Source: Siphonodentalium dalli (taxonomy: Eukaryota; Mollusca; Scaphopoda; Gadilida; Siphonodentaliidae). From it: a DNA stretch of 64,000 bases. The stretch's first letter is position 1; each line of letters opens with the position of its first letter. The notes below the pieces were generated by a model, which was given only the letters and a program-made list of their open reading frames with translations, was not told where the DNA came from and made no database searches. The stretch spans positions 187,415,122-187,479,121 of the forward strand of contig CP136069.1 of assembly GCA_032622095.1 (NCBI GenBank), in the 5' to 3' direction. Position numbers and translations under genes: made by a program. This document shows positions 50,601-52,860 of the stretch, piece after piece.

Positions 50601-52650
50601 TCATTGGCGCGGGCTACAGGTCGTACTATTCGTCTGATCATCATGAAACTTGTCATGGGTGTTAATATTGACATGTAGATGGGAACGAGTAATTTTGGGG
50701 TCATTCGGCCAAAAAACATGGCCGCCAGCAGCCATCTTGGATTTTACTCTTTACATGACTAAATCCTTTGGCGCGGGCTACAGGTCGTAGCTTTAGTCGG
50801 ATCTTCATGAAATTTGTCGTGGATGTTAACAATGACATGTAGACGGGAACGAGTCCTTTTGAGGTTATTCAGCCAAAAAACATGGCCGTTGGAGGCCATC
50901 TTGGATTTCAAAATTAAATCCATTGGTGCGGGCTACAGGACGAGTACAGGTCGTACTATTCGACTGATAATAAAAATCATGAAATTTGTCTTGGATGTTA
51001 ATATTGAAATGTAGATGGGAACGAGTCATTTTGGGGTCGTTCGGCCAAAAAACATGGCCGCCAGCAGCCATCTGACTAAATCCTTTGGTGCGGGCTTTAG
51101 TCGGATCTTCATGAAATTTGTCATGGATGTTAACAATGACATGTAGATGGGAACGAGTCATTTTGAGGTCATTCAGCCAAAAAACATGGCCGCCAGCAGC
51201 CATCTTGAATTTTAATCTTTGCATGACTAAATCCTTTGGCACAGCTACATGTAGGTTAGACATTTCAATTAGCACCTTTCCTATTCCTCCATTTACTGTC
51301 AACCATTAAATTATTCCCTTACCTAAGTTGAGCTACAGTGTCATTGACACTTTCATTTTTTGTTCCAGGAAGTATAATTCGGTGCATGCGACGATTGGAA
51401 GAAACATTGCGACAACTGATGCAAGCAGCTAAAGCAATCGGAAACTCAGAATTAGAAAACAAGTTTGCTGAAGGTGAATTTTTTTATCTAGTTACTTAGA
51501 CCAATGATCTCTAAGGTCCTTGGATCAAACAGGACCGAGATAGGAGATTAAACACCACCCTCTGATCTACAAGAGAAACTGTTTGTGCTGTTGAAATCAA
51601 GTTTTGTATATAAAGATAAGATTGCTAGGATCATACCGTAGTTTGATATCTTATTAGTTTATATAGGTGTTATAATTTCATTTGTATATAGTATGTTAAC
51701 CCTTTGCATCTATGTAACGAGATTTATAGCAATTACTAGTATGTTTGTAGAATATCTCTTGGGTACGATATCTCTAGGGTACGATATCTCTAGGGTACGA
51801 TATCTCTACGGTACGATATCTCTACGGTACGATATCTCTAGGGTACGATATCTCTACGGTACGATATCTCTACGGTACGATATCTCTACGGTACGATATC
51901 TCTACTGTATGATATCTCTAGGGTACGATATCTCTACTGTATGATATCTCTAGGGTACGATATCTCTACGGTACGATATCTCTAGGGTACGATATCTCTA
52001 CTGTATGATATCTCTACTGTATGATATCTCTAGGGTACGATATCTCTACGGTACGATATCTCTACGGTATGATATCTCTACGGTACAATATCTCTAGGGT
52101 ACGATATCTCTAGGGTACGATATCTCTATGGTACGATATCTCTAGGGTGCGATATCTCTACGGTACGATATCTCTAGGGTACGATATCTCTACGGTGCGA
52201 TATCTCTACGGTACGATATCTCTAGGGTACGATATCTCTAGGGTACGATATCTCTAGGGTACGATATCTCTACGGTACGATATCTCTACGGTATGATATC
52301 TCTACGTCAAAAAATCAAGTGTCTTTGTGTATTACATATTTGACAATCCGGCAAAATTTCGTTGAACAAAATGTTGATAAATAACAGGTTTTGGGCAATT
52401 TTATACTATAATTTTGATTTAAACATATCAATTATATACATGGGGATTGGGACACAAGTTTTGTCAACTTAGTGACTATAGTTGACTGTTTAGCACATTT
52501 TTGTGAATGACTACACTGTCATTGACTGTCTTGTTTGACAATTTCTTTCATCTTTTGACTTTGGTATAAGACAGGGATTATTATTTATTATTCACAGGAA
52601 TAAGAAGCATCAAGAGAGACATTGTGTTTGCAGCCAGTTTATACCTGTGA
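2548..52650 (+). CDS. MTREX: MTREX/Mtr4 exosome RNA helicase, 3' part of the gene (19 exons, 741 codons)
   Basis: Overall span of the coding exons; the individual exons follow. Known of the family: Mtr4 is a nuclear 3'-5' DExH helicase that unwinds RNA and threads it into the exosome, alone, in TRAMP or in NEXT/PAXT-type complexes. Seen here: helicase motif IV region ([12 protein letters not shown]), motif V ([13 protein letters not shown]), motif VI ([15 protein letters not shown]), the arch entry ([13 protein letters not shown]), and the C-terminal bundle ending AASLYL-stop, all in the order of animal Mtr4. Exon lengths sum to 2226 nt with every phase matching. The N-terminal part (Walker A, DExH box) is not in the window; the first exon here corresponds to about residue 290 of the roughly 1040-residue human protein. 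Introns range from 0.3 kb (exon 10 to 11 is 8.3 kb) and are full of mobile DNA. No promoter is visible. Confidence 0.97.
2647..3384. other. Intron 1, AT-rich
   Basis: Nothing coding seen. About 2685-2735 carries a fragment resembling family D (CAGTTATAAAAGTATACATTG). The rest is AT-rich unique-looking intron. Confidence 0.5.
3385..3560. repeat. Shell G end fragment followed by 34-35-bp tandem repeat (about 4 copies)
   Basis: TGACCTGCCATATCAAATCC matches the terminal inverted repeat of the element at 53691-54138. It is followed by four copies of a unit starting GACTTGGTTAAGAGAGG and ending CTGTCAGATG. Confidence 0.75.
3573..4523. mobile_element. Inverted-repeat element with 45-bp arms, hosting C1
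   Basis: Left arm TTTTCTTCGACGTAAACTAG... and right arm ...CAGCTGGTTTACGTCGAAGA pair over about 45 nt with a few mismatches. A second CGACGTAAA string near 4459 adds to the right arm. No coding. A TTAA miniature element (3626-4080) lies inside. Confidence 0.6.
3626..4080. mobile_element. TTAA-type miniature element, family C (C1)
   Basis: Starts TTAACCCTTTGAGTGCCAGG and ends CCTGGCACTTAAAGGGTTGA (right TTAA mutated to TTGA). Carries a single hairpin at about 3672-3743. Internal sequence matches C2 (9054-9496) in opposite orientation. Confidence 0.8.
4524..5196. other. Intron 1, no feature seen
   Basis: No coding potential or repeat recognised before the acceptor of exon 2. Confidence 0.4.
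5197..5299 (+). CDS. MTREX: MTREX exon 2
   Basis: 103 nt, starts in phase 0 after ctttttcag, ends one base into a codon. Encodes [20 protein letters not shown] then a basic linker ending RGKKGGSK. The family has the same acidic-to-basic linker between RecA1 and RecA2. The last 37 nt of the exon together with the donor are duplicated 43 bp downstream (separate entry). Confidence 0.96.
5263..5347 (+). repeat. Tandem duplication of exon 2 end plus donor site (2 copies, 43 bp)
   Basis: The segment from AAGGGAGATCAGCGAGGGAA through GGCTCGAAAAGTA is repeated 43 bp later. Donors: 5300 (AAAA-gtaagt) and 5343 (AAAA-gtatgg). Using the second would read AGT AAG TAA, an immediate stop, so it would be non-productive. 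Confidence 0.92.
5405..5500. repeat. Short interrupted palindromes in intron 2
   Basis: GGCTACGGCAATA and TATTGCCGTAG pair, together with repeated CATTGCCGAAGC and GATTGCCGAAGCC strings. Small foldback of unknown origin. Confidence 0.5.
5521..5924. mobile_element. Double-hairpin element, family E (E1)
   Basis: Outer ends ATTTGCAGAATGAGGTC and CATTCTGCAAATGACA. Two hairpins of about 95 bp with arms GGTGAATTTAGTGA-GCTA sit at each end around a 200-bp spacer. No coding. Same plan in six other places in the window. Confidence 0.8.
6215..6264. repeat. Half of a hairpin module, target of H2
   Basis: CATAGGTCGCCTCGCATATA and then AGAGAATGCATTGGC are the right half of the standard hairpin. The sequence resumes after H2 at 8137 and runs into an AT-rich spacer. 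Confidence 0.65.
6265..8136. mobile_element. hAT-like element H2 with perfect 8-bp target duplication
   Basis: 1872 bp. Ends TAGTGTTGAAACGATTA and TAATCGTTTCAACACTA are perfect inverted repeats, followed inside by GACTAGTCG-rich subterminal repeats. Both flanks (6257-6264 and 8137-8144) are GCATTGGC. Open frames inside are short and not transposase-like, so it is non-autonomous. Confidence 0.88.
8360..8798. mobile_element. TTAA-type miniature element, family B (B3), with expanded hairpin arm
   Basis: Left TTAACCCCTCCATGACTGGA, right CGTCATGAAAGAGTTAA. Between about 8397 and 8655 the left hairpin arm (unit CCCTGTGCCAATGTATTCTC plus TTATATATAAAA) is amplified in tandem with a 32-bp period, eight or nine copies, before a normal hairpin. 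Confidence 0.8.
9054..9496. mobile_element. TTAA-type miniature element, family C (C2)
   Basis: TTAACCCTTTCAGTGCCAGG at left and CCTGGCACTGAAAGGGTTAA at right. Its hairpin is shortened to a perfect 36-bp palindrome (arms GCCAATGCATTCTCTTAT, 9411-9446). The right end plus about 14 bp of flank is duplicated once in tandem (to about 9541). Confidence 0.85.
9575..9709 (+). CDS. MTREX: MTREX exon 3 (start of RecA2, motif IV)
   Basis: 135 nt; enters two bases into a codon and leaves one base into the next. Acceptor gatttgcag, donor gtgagt. Encodes [20 protein letters not shown] followed by [19 protein letters not shown]. The [12 protein letters not shown] segment is the conserved RecA2 entry strand of Ski2-like helicases. 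Confidence 0.97.
9750..10080. mobile_element. Left-end fragment related to H2
   Basis: TAGTGTTGAAACGATTAGG repeats the terminus of H2 at 9750. No matching right end was found, so this is a fragment; its right limit is not defined. Confidence 0.4.
10210..10595. mobile_element. TTAA-type miniature element, family A (A2)
   Basis: TTAA-CCCTTTACCCAACA at left, TGTTGGGTAAAGGG-TTAA at right. Two hairpins; the right one has a shortened loop (TATATATGGTCGACTCGC). Confidence 0.85.
10596..11147. other. Intron 3, no feature seen
   Basis: No gene or clear repeat recognised. Confidence 0.4.
11148..11232. repeat. Foldback in intron 3
   Basis: AACTCGTTATGTTGGGATAT and AAGATTTTATGAAAT at left pair with ATTTCATAAAATCTTG and TATACCAACATAACTTGG at right; stem about 35 bp. 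Confidence 0.75.
11251..11610. mobile_element. TTAA-type miniature element, family A (A3)
   Basis: TTAA at both ends with CCCTTTACCCAACA inverted repeats; two full hairpins and a short AT-rich spacer. Ends 51 bp before exon 4. Confidence 0.85.
11662..11741 (+). CDS. MTREX: MTREX exon 4
   Basis: 80 nt; begins two bases into a codon and ends in phase 0. Acceptor ctattttag, donor CAG-gtattt. Encodes [19 protein letters not shown] then EEDKKLPQ, a helix pair of RecA2. A ten-base string ggtatttaac occurs both inside the exon (after GATGA) and at the donor, so a cryptic internal donor is possible; using it would truncate the exon out of frame. Confidence 0.96.
12101..13040. repeat. 52-bp minisatellite, about 18 copies, intron 4
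   Basis: Unit contains TTTAATGTTGACATTGTGTG and CCTGTGGGAGAATGTTTGGA. Copies are nearly identical, with a few G/T changes, so the array is young. Confidence 0.93.
13392..13580. repeat. 91-bp tandem duplication, intron 4
   Basis: GGTACTTTATTGAATAAAG through CAATCGTAGTGCGATTTTC occurs twice, offset by 91 bp. Confidence 0.85.
13673..14077 (+). repeat. 45-bp minisatellite carrying nine 3' splice sites, in frame with exon 5
   Basis: Nine copies of a unit that contains GTAGTTTTTATTTTCAG followed by GTAGAACTGATTGTAATA. The AG positions are 13717, 13762, 13807, 13852, 13897, 13942, 13987, 14032 and 14077, exactly 45 bp apart; the last is the acceptor of exon 5. Each unit reads without stop in the exon frame ([15 protein letters not shown], with small variants). 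Each unit also has CATCAAG-GTAGTT, a possible donor. Low divergence between copies points to recent expansion. Confidence 0.95.
14078..14188 (+). CDS. MTREX: MTREX exon 5 (RecA2), shortest form
   Basis: 111 nt, 37 codons, phase 0 both ends. Encodes [20 protein letters not shown] then [17 protein letters not shown], matching the family's LLxRGIGIHHGGLLP motif (one Gly is Ser here). The start at 14078 is chosen because VEHVLPLL follows KLPQ directly in other Mtr4 proteins. Eight further copies of the acceptor lie upstream at 45-bp steps and are open in the same frame, so longer forms starting as far up as 13718 cannot be excluded. Donor AAG-gtaact. Confidence 0.96.
14395..15094. repeat. Inverted duplicate, copy 1 (intron 5)
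   Basis: Matches the reverse complement of 52861-53570 almost throughout, including an internal family D element (14534-14772) and the flanking text TCAAACCTAATGGAATTCAA. Ends at GGTGTCA in both copies. Confidence 0.88.
14534..14772. mobile_element. TTAA-type miniature element, family D (D1)
   Basis: Starts TTAACCCTTTCTATACTGAA and ends near GAGTATTTAGTATATAATTG-GTTAA. Consensus of the family is TTAA-CCCTTTCTATACTAAAT. No hairpin module inside. Confidence 0.75.
15095..16143. other. Intron 5, nothing assigned
   Basis: About 15.4-16.1 kb has strings GGTGCACAATT and AATTGTGCACCTC that could be ends of an old element. No supported gene. Confidence 0.35.
16144..16492. mobile_element. TTAA-type miniature element, family A (A4)
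   Basis: TTAA-CCCTTTACCCAACA to GTTGGGTAAAGGG-TTAA, followed by a poly-A run. Two hairpins. Confidence 0.85.
16590..16860. repeat. Dispersed repeat also present near 63.6 kb
   Basis: GAGTCGAGGAACCCACCCAT and CAAAGCTCAGAGTGAT recur inverted at 63610-63650 (ATGGGTGGGTTCCTCGACTC). Confidence 0.6.
17011..17112 (+). CDS. MTREX: MTREX exon 6 (motif V)
   Basis: 102 nt, 34 codons, phase 0. Acceptor attcttgcag, donor gtaagt. Encodes [19 protein letters not shown] followed by [15 protein letters not shown]. The [14 protein letters not shown] string is helicase motif V of the Ski2/Mtr4 family, contacting RNA and coupling to ATP hydrolysis. GC-rich relative to the surrounding introns. Confidence 0.98.
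17113..18059. other. Intron 6, low-complexity TAATGTGTAAT tract and old repeat
   Basis: 17205-17400 is rich in variants of GTAATATGTAATAATAATGT. 17420-17510 resembles the poly-A/poly-T rich text near 53530-53600. Confidence 0.5.
18060..18806. mobile_element. TTAA-type miniature element, family F (F1)
   Basis: 747 bp. TTAACTCTTTCGCTGCCA at left and TGGCATCGAAAGAGTTAA at right, with TTAA on both sides. Near the right end is a small palindrome AACTCGCATTTATGCGAGCT. No transposase. Confidence 0.75.
19309..19364. mobile_element. Family E end fragment (E2)
   Basis: TCATTTGCAGAATGACATCA and GAGGGTGAATTTAGTGACGC match one hairpin arm of family E; the rest is missing. Confidence 0.65.
19356..19490. 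repeat. 50-58-bp tandem repeat next to the exon 7 acceptor
   Basis: Three copies of GGCTAACATGAG-AATA/CAAC units with TTATTTAGCATGGCTAACAT. The array stops just before the tttccttccag acceptor; the AG itself is not repeated. Confidence 0.75.
19500..19625 (+). CDS. MTREX: MTREX exon 7 (motif VI)
   Basis: 126 nt, 42 codons, phase 0. Acceptor tttccttccag, donor gtaagt. Encodes [20 protein letters not shown] then [20 protein letters not shown] and [12 protein letters not shown] is motif VI with the arginine finger. A short tandem repeat ends about 10 nt upstream of the acceptor tract. Confidence 0.98.
19658..20076. mobile_element. Double-hairpin element, family E (E3)
   Basis: TGTCATGCAGAATGAGGTCC at left and ATTCTGCAGATGACAAG at right, two hairpins around a spacer containing AACTAAACTAAAAAAGAAAT. 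Inserted about 30 nt after the exon 7 donor. Confidence 0.82.
20077..22258. other. Intron 7, mostly unassigned
   Basis: About 2.2 kb of AT-rich sequence. A short inverted pair CCCATAGTAGCTGAGA / TCTCGGCTACTATGGG (21491-21596) and related GTGGGTATAAA strings around 21.9-22.2 kb may be an old element. No coding seen. Confidence 0.4.
22259..22409 (+). CDS. MTREX: MTREX exon 8 (winged-helix region)
   Basis: 151 nt; phase 0 start, ends one base into a codon. Acceptor atttttcag, donor gtgagt. Encodes [20 protein letters not shown] then [20 protein letters not shown] and [10 protein letters not shown], nearly invariant in Mtr4 across animals. Confidence 0.98.
22624..22856. mobile_element. TTAA-type miniature element, family B (B4), degraded
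   Basis: TTAACACTTTCATGACGGGA at left, CTCCAGTCAGAAGGATTAA at right. Hairpins are eroded (TCTCTTATATAAGGGAAAC). Confidence 0.6.
23301..24282. mobile_element. hAT-like element H5 hosting another repeat
   Basis: Ends TAGGGCTGCAACGATTC and GTATCTTGTAGCCCTA. Flanks CAAAGCGT (23293-23300) and CAAAGCAT (24283-24290) agree at 7 of 8 positions. Subterminal TATCGTGATAC-like strings are typical of this kind. A second element (about 23618-24228) is nested inside. Confidence 0.7.
23618..24228. repeat. Dispersed repeat nested in H5
   Basis: Starts TATACCCCCACTTTCGAAGA and ends GGGGGTATGCTAGCACTCGA. Internal text (AACTATGAACCGATTTCAAT) is repeated with about 170-bp spacing and resembles the repeats at 28.0-29.0 and 36.3-37.0 kb. 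Confidence 0.6.
24289..24834. mobile_element. TTAA-type miniature element, family B (B5), complex interior
   Basis: Left CAACCCTTTCATGGCGGGAG (TTAA changed to TCAA), right CCAGTCATGGAAGGGTTAA. The interior holds three hairpins and a spacer (about 24555-24660, with GAGCAGACGACACTCTTC) that also occurs inverted at 53860-53960 in an unrelated shell. Ends 45 bp before exon 9. Confidence 0.75.
24880..25052 (+). CDS. MTREX: MTREX exon 9 (entry into arch domain)
   Basis: 173 nt; starts two bases into a codon, ends in phase 0. Acceptor attattcag, donor gtattt. Encodes a variable helix ([20 protein letters not shown]) then [20 protein letters not shown] and [18 protein letters not shown]. The last part is the start of the arch (stalk plus KOW) insertion that binds NVL, NOP53-type and ZFC3H1-type adaptor motifs in known Mtr4. 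Confidence 0.97.
25062..26099. mobile_element. TTAA-type miniature element, family D (D2), split by A5
   Basis: Left CTTTCTATACTAAATACTT, right CCATTTAGTATAGAATCGGT-TAA. Interrupted by A5; the part from about 25640 to 26000 is foreign and unassigned. Confidence 0.6.
25164..25564. mobile_element. TTAA-type miniature element, family A (A5), nested in D2
   Basis: TTAA-CCCTTTACCCAACA to TGTTGGGTAAAGGG-TTAA. Two full hairpins with the TTAGGCCAATGCATTCTC right start. Sits inside a TTAA of D2. Confidence 0.88.
26471..26542 (+). CDS. MTREX: MTREX exon 10 (arch domain)
   Basis: 72 nt, 24 codons, phase 0. Acceptor gcatttatag, donor AAAG-gtaaat. Encodes [20 protein letters not shown] then NQSK; the DFGWG-like string is conserved in the family. 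The donor is the first copy of a 44-bp minisatellite that runs more than 1.2 kb into the intron. Confidence 0.95.
26543..29175 (+). repeat. 44-bp minisatellite carrying copies of the exon 10 donor site (about 30 copies), split by an insertion
   Basis: Unit GTAAAGTCTGTCATAGAGTG then TCACAATATGTTCTTTATCT and TAAG. The first copy starts exactly at the exon 10 donor, and most later copies keep AAG-GTAAAG. Copies run to about 27835 and resume at 29045-29175; a 90-bp foreign tract sits near 26800-26895. From 27241 a 300-bp block of seven units is itself repeated. Extension to the second donor adds 44 nt (frameshift); further ones meet TAA. Confidence 0.93.
27836..29047. mobile_element. Dispersed repeat inserted in the 44-bp array
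   Basis: From TTAGTCCAGTTTTTCAAAAA to GATGCGTACCCCTTGTC, flanked by TCTTTA on both sides (possible 6-bp duplication). Inside, a 165-175-bp unit with GCGATAACTCAATGAAATAT and CCGATTTCAACAATATTTGG repeats five to six times. Same family at 36.3-37.05 and 49.68-49.95 kb. No coding. Confidence 0.65.
29250..29519. mobile_element. TTAA-type miniature element, family D (D4)
   Basis: TTAACCCTTTCTATGCTAAA at left, CCATTTAGTATAGAAGGGGT-TAA at right. 270 bp, complete, no hairpin module. Confidence 0.8.
29748..29979. mobile_element. Family B element, left end lost (B6)
   Basis: Starts at GTGAAAACCCTGTGCCAATG, two hairpins, right end AGCTCCTGTCATGAAATGGT-AAA. Confidence 0.6.
30088..30989. mobile_element. 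hAT-like element H3
   Basis: Ends CAGGCCTGGCATTCTGAG and CTGAGAATGCCAGGCC(TG) are inverted repeats. TGTAGTCT flanks both sides (30080-30087 and 30990-30997), overlapping the last two bases of the right repeat. Subterminal GCGAGCGATAAAATCGCTCG is itself a palindrome. An inner GGTTAACCGGTTAACC string near 30830 may be the end of another element. Non-autonomous. Confidence 0.72.
31929..33895. repeat. 241-bp satellite, about eight units, with a four-unit higher order
   Basis: Units begin GACCTGGGTGTGGGTGCGGT and include CACAAGGCTCGCGCGGCTGT and TTCCAATCGAAAATATATCC. GACC starts at 32137, 32378, 32619, 32860, 33101, 33342, 33583 and 33824, always 241 bp apart. The first unit (31929) is divergent. 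Variants CTGGGTCTGGG and TTTTCAAATCG recur 964 bp apart (four units). Confidence 0.95.
34405..34482. repeat. Strong palindrome near the right arm of the 3.5-kb element
   Basis: GCGTTAGTTAATTAGACAGC pairs perfectly with GCTGTCTAATTAACTAACGC; outer arms CAGCATACCGGCCG and CGGCTGGTATGC also pair. Central dyad AGCGCT. Confidence 0.9.
34640..34824. mobile_element. Family D right part (D5), 17 bp before exon 11
   Basis: From CAGTAATAAAAGTATACATC to GAGTATTTAGTATAGAAAG-AGTTAA; left end lost. Its end supplies part of the 3' splice environment of exon 11. Confidence 0.65.
34842..34967 (+). CDS. MTREX: MTREX exon 11 (arch domain)
   Basis: 126 nt, 42 codons, phase 0. Acceptor ctgttctaatttcag, donor CAG-gtatgt. 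Encodes [20 protein letters not shown] then [20 protein letters not shown] and MQ; YVVEALL and KGEMQ are conserved landmarks. The last 52 nt plus donor are repeated four more times downstream. A TTAA-type miniature element ends 17 bp upstream of the exon and therefore supplies the branch-point region. Confidence 0.95.
34910..35400 (+). repeat. Tandem repeat of exon 11 end plus donor (5 donors, sixth copy partial)
   Basis: The 52-nt exon end (GGAATAGTACCATGATCAAA through AAGGGGAAATGCAG) with gtatg is repeated at spacing 81, 91, 91 and 92 bp. Donors at 34968, 35049, 35140, 35231 and 35323. From copy 3 on, each unit is also preceded by a pyrimidine-rich CCCTTCCCCACCC-TCAACAG-like tract, so each could act as a small exon. 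The second donor adds 81 nt in frame; later ones read GTA TGA. Confidence 0.94.
35900..36010 (+). CDS. MTREX: MTREX exon 12 (arch/KOW)
   Basis: 111 nt, 37 codons, phase 0. Acceptor catttgatag, donor gtaaca. Encodes [20 protein letters not shown] then [17 protein letters not shown], matching the conserved VRLYIPKDLRP motif of Mtr4 arch domains. Confidence 0.97.
36290..37050. repeat. Dispersed repeat, same family as 27836-29047
   Basis: Units with TTAGCGCGATAACTTGAACA and ATCTTTCACAACAATATCT, ending AAAAACTCGACCAGAGCC and ACTCTTGTTTG. Older and more diverged than the copy at 28 kb. Confidence 0.65.
37129..37221 (+). CDS. MTREX: MTREX exon 13 (arch)
   Basis: 93 nt, 31 codons, phase 0. Acceptor tttattatag, donor gtaagg. 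Encodes [20 protein letters not shown] then [11 protein letters not shown]. RFPDGxPxLDPxxDMGI is a strong family signature. Confidence 0.97.
37369..37762. mobile_element. Double-hairpin element, family E (E4)
   Basis: TGCCTGTCATTTGCCGAATG at left, CATTCTGCAAAGGACAGGCA at right: terminal inverted repeats of about 45 bp including GAGGTCCCCAGAGGGTGAAT. Two hairpins, spacer with a nested half palindrome (GATTGAAGTTCCCAAATGG). Confidence 0.85.
37990..38250. repeat. Foldback with long arms, intron 13
   Basis: GAACATGTTCACGTTATTGC, ACTCGTTTGT, GAGGTAAAACTCGAACC pair with GGTTCTCGTTTTACC, ACAAACTCGTGCAATAACG and ATCATGTTCAC. Stem about 55 bp with small bulges. Confidence 0.75.
38310..39505. repeat. 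Dispersed repeat, 'ACATGGCCACCAGCAGCC' family, copy 1
   Basis: Starts near AACTCAACTTTACTTTGTAA, ends AAGTTGAGCTACAGTGTCAT-TGAC. Inside, diverged units of about 170-190 bp with ACATGTAGATGGGAACGAGT and AACATGGCCACCAGCAGCCA. Same family at 50338-51350. No coding. Confidence 0.7.
39615..39710 (+). CDS. MTREX: MTREX exon 14 (arch stalk)
   Basis: 96 nt, 32 codons, phase 0. Acceptor ttctgtttcag, donor gtttgg (non-consensus at +3 to +5). Encodes [20 protein letters not shown] then [21 protein letters not shown] is conserved in Mtr4. Confidence 0.96.
40074..40165. repeat. Fragment related to the small element at 56055
   Basis: TACAGTAATGCCCTAAAG and ATTATGGGTAACTTTTCAGG match 56053-56150; right end missing. 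Confidence 0.6.
40282..40445 (+). CDS. MTREX: MTREX exon 15 (end of arch, start of helical bundle)
   Basis: 164 nt; phase 0 start, ends two bases into a Ser codon. Acceptor acttttaacag, donor gtaaaa. Encodes [20 protein letters not shown] then [20 protein letters not shown] and [14 protein letters not shown]. The coiled stalk helix returns to the helicase body at [14 protein letters not shown] double-hairpin element is inserted about 20 nt past the donor. Confidence 0.98.
40462..40874. mobile_element. Double-hairpin element, family E (E5)
   Basis: GCCTGCAAATAATGAGGTCA at left (slightly damaged), CATTCTGCAAATGACAG at right. Begins about 17 bp after the exon 15 donor. The right hairpin has an extra TAGCATCATCGCTGA duplication in the loop. 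Confidence 0.75.
40935..41383. mobile_element. TTAA-type miniature element, family A (A6)
   Basis: TTAA-CCCTTTACCCAACA to TGTTGGGTAAAGGG-TTAA. Two full hairpins; the spacer carries about 60 bp of extra text (CATTACGTCAGTCAATTG) not seen in other copies. Confidence 0.85.
41840..42560. repeat. Dispersed repeat with about 180-bp internal units
   Basis: Begins TTATACCCCCCCC and ends GGGGGTATACACTGG. Units contain ATCTCAATGAAATTTG and TGGATGTTCACTACTATG and TTATTCATCTTTGTTTATCT. Related in style to the repeat in H5; no gene. Confidence 0.6.
42605..42690 (+). repeat. Possible tRNA-derived SINE fragment
   Basis: GCTCATTGGTCCATTGGTTA-GAACA resembles a pol III A box and, 45 nt later, GAGTTTGACACCCG resembles a B box. 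No cloverleaf was verified. Weak call. Confidence 0.3.
42718..43063. mobile_element. TTAA-type miniature element, family A (A7)
   Basis: Complete, TTAA on both sides, two full hairpins separated by only about 20 bp (spacer deletion). Confidence 0.88.
43148..43492. mobile_element. Double-hairpin element, family E (E6)
   Basis: TGACTGTCATTTGCAGAATG at left, CATTCTGCAAATGACAGG at right. The right hairpin has lost its outer half. Confidence 0.8.
43583..43834. mobile_element. TTAA-type miniature element, family A (A8), one hairpin only
   Basis: TTAA on both sides; one hairpin joins left CCCTGTGCC directly to right GGCACAGGG, as expected if recombination between the two hairpins removed the spacer. 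Ends 112 bp before exon 16. Confidence 0.85.
43947..44109 (+). CDS. MTREX: MTREX exon 16 (C-terminal bundle)
   Basis: 163 nt; completes the Ser codon with one base and ends in phase 0. Acceptor tttttttctcggcag, donor CAG-gtatgg. Encodes [20 protein letters not shown] then [20 protein letters not shown] and [15 protein letters not shown]. ELMFNGxFNDLT and ALLSCFVF are conserved in the ratchet/helical bundle. Confidence 0.98.
44152..44776. mobile_element. TTAA-type miniature element, family B (B7), with insertion
   Basis: TTAACTCTTCCATGCGGGAG at left, CTCCAGTCATGAAATGGTTAA at right. About 44205-44600 is a foreign insertion that begins CCCAGTGTTCTCGCTGTCGG; its type is not resolved. Confidence 0.65.
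44773..44960. mobile_element. TTAA-type element, family D (D6), left end short
   Basis: After a TTAA shared with B7 the text starts at ATATTCATTGACGAGTAGTT (the first 16 bp of the family are missing). Right end CCATTTAGAATAGAAAGGGT-TAA, whose TTAA is shared with A9. Confidence 0.65.
44957..45418. mobile_element. TTAA-type miniature element, family A (A9)
   Basis: TTAA-CCCTTTACCCAACA to TGTTGGGTAAAGGG-TTAA, two full hairpins, long AT-rich spacer. Third member of a TTAA-sharing chain B7-D6-A9. Confidence 0.87.
45419..45829. other. Intron 16, nothing seen
   Basis: No gene or repeat recognised. Confidence 0.4.
45830..49225. repeat. Threefold 1.1-kb repeat block with inner 124-bp tandem units
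   Basis: Three units start at about 45830, 46936 and 48041 with GACTAGAAGGTGACCCGACT or similar and each contains a first half rich in GACCTTGAATT and AAGGTCAAGGTCA, an ACAGACAGACACACAG tract, then GACTAGCCGATGAGC-CCGACGTTGTCCGGGC and two to four tandem units of about 124 bp (AAATTTCAAGTCGATAGCTC, TCTGCGCATGCGCGAAGC). Each ends TCTTCAAAATATATATGAGA. All frames are open by base composition only; the apparent proteins in the 124-bp units are repeats, not genes. GC is well above the surroundings. Confidence 0.85.
49464..49626 (+). CDS. MTREX: MTREX exon 17 (C-terminal bundle)
   Basis: 163 nt; phase 0 start, ends one base into a Gly codon. Acceptor tttattacag, donor gtaggc. Encodes [20 protein letters not shown] then [20 protein letters not shown] and [22 protein letters not shown] and W.xGxxFxxIC are family landmarks. 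Confidence 0.98.
49680..49945. repeat. Fragment of the 27836-29047 repeat family
   Basis: GACTTATGGTTTGACGAGAG and GAGTTCGAAAACCAGGTTTG match that family. Confidence 0.6.
49950..50159. mobile_element. Family B element, left end lost (B8)
   Basis: GCGAAAACCCTGTGCCAATG at left, AGCTCCAGTCATGAAAGTTTAA at right in two pieces; the second hairpin is collapsed to a short form. Confidence 0.6.
50338..51355. repeat. Dispersed repeat, 'ACATGGCCGCCAGCAGCC' family, copy 2
   Basis: Starts AGCTCAACTTACTTTGTAAG and ends AGTTGAGCTACAGTGTCATT, with about five internal units (TTTTGGGGTCATTCGGCC, AAAAACATGGCCGCCAGCAG). Better preserved than the copy at 38.3-39.5 kb. It ends just before the exon 18 acceptor. 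Confidence 0.8.
51369..51473 (+). CDS. MTREX: MTREX exon 18 (C-terminal bundle)
   Basis: 105 nt; supplies two bases of Gly and ends one base into the next Gly. Acceptor ttttttgttccag, donor gtgaat. Encodes [20 protein letters not shown] then [30 protein letters not shown] is close to invariant in Ski2/Mtr4 C termini. Confidence 0.98.
51757..52305. repeat. 16-bp minisatellite, about 34 copies, intron 18
   Basis: Unit TACGATATCTCTAGGG with G/C and C/T variants. Contains GATATC in every copy. Sits in the last intron. Confidence 0.95.
52598..52650 (+). CDS. MTREX: MTREX exon 19, stop codon at 52648-52650
   Basis: 53 coding nt; supplies two bases of Gly, then [16 protein letters not shown] and TGA. 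Acceptor ttattattcacag. The AASLYL C terminus is that of Mtr4 proteins, which confirms the end of the gene. Confidence 0.98.
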
Positions 52651-52678
52651 GGAAACCTGGATAAACCAACAGTCAAAT

Positions 52679-52684
52679 AATAAA
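52679..52684 (+). promoter_or_regulatory. Possible poly(A) signal AATAAA of MTREX
   Basis: AATAAA lies 29 nt after the stop codon. If used, the 3' UTR would be only about 50-70 nt. Other AATAAA strings occur further down (for example near 53829, inside a mobile element), so the real site is uncertain. Confidence 0.25.
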
Positions 52685-52860
52685 TCGAGAATAACCTGGA
52701 GAGGTACTGCACAGAGTTACTCCAAAGTGCTCCAGCTCGGTGCCAGTGCATTCAATGGAGTGGGAAGCTTGATAATCGCTGAGAGTCTGAACTTCCAAAT
52801 GGATAAAAGTGAACACTGATGATGAAATCAAGTCAACTTCCTAAACCCATTCCTGAGTGT

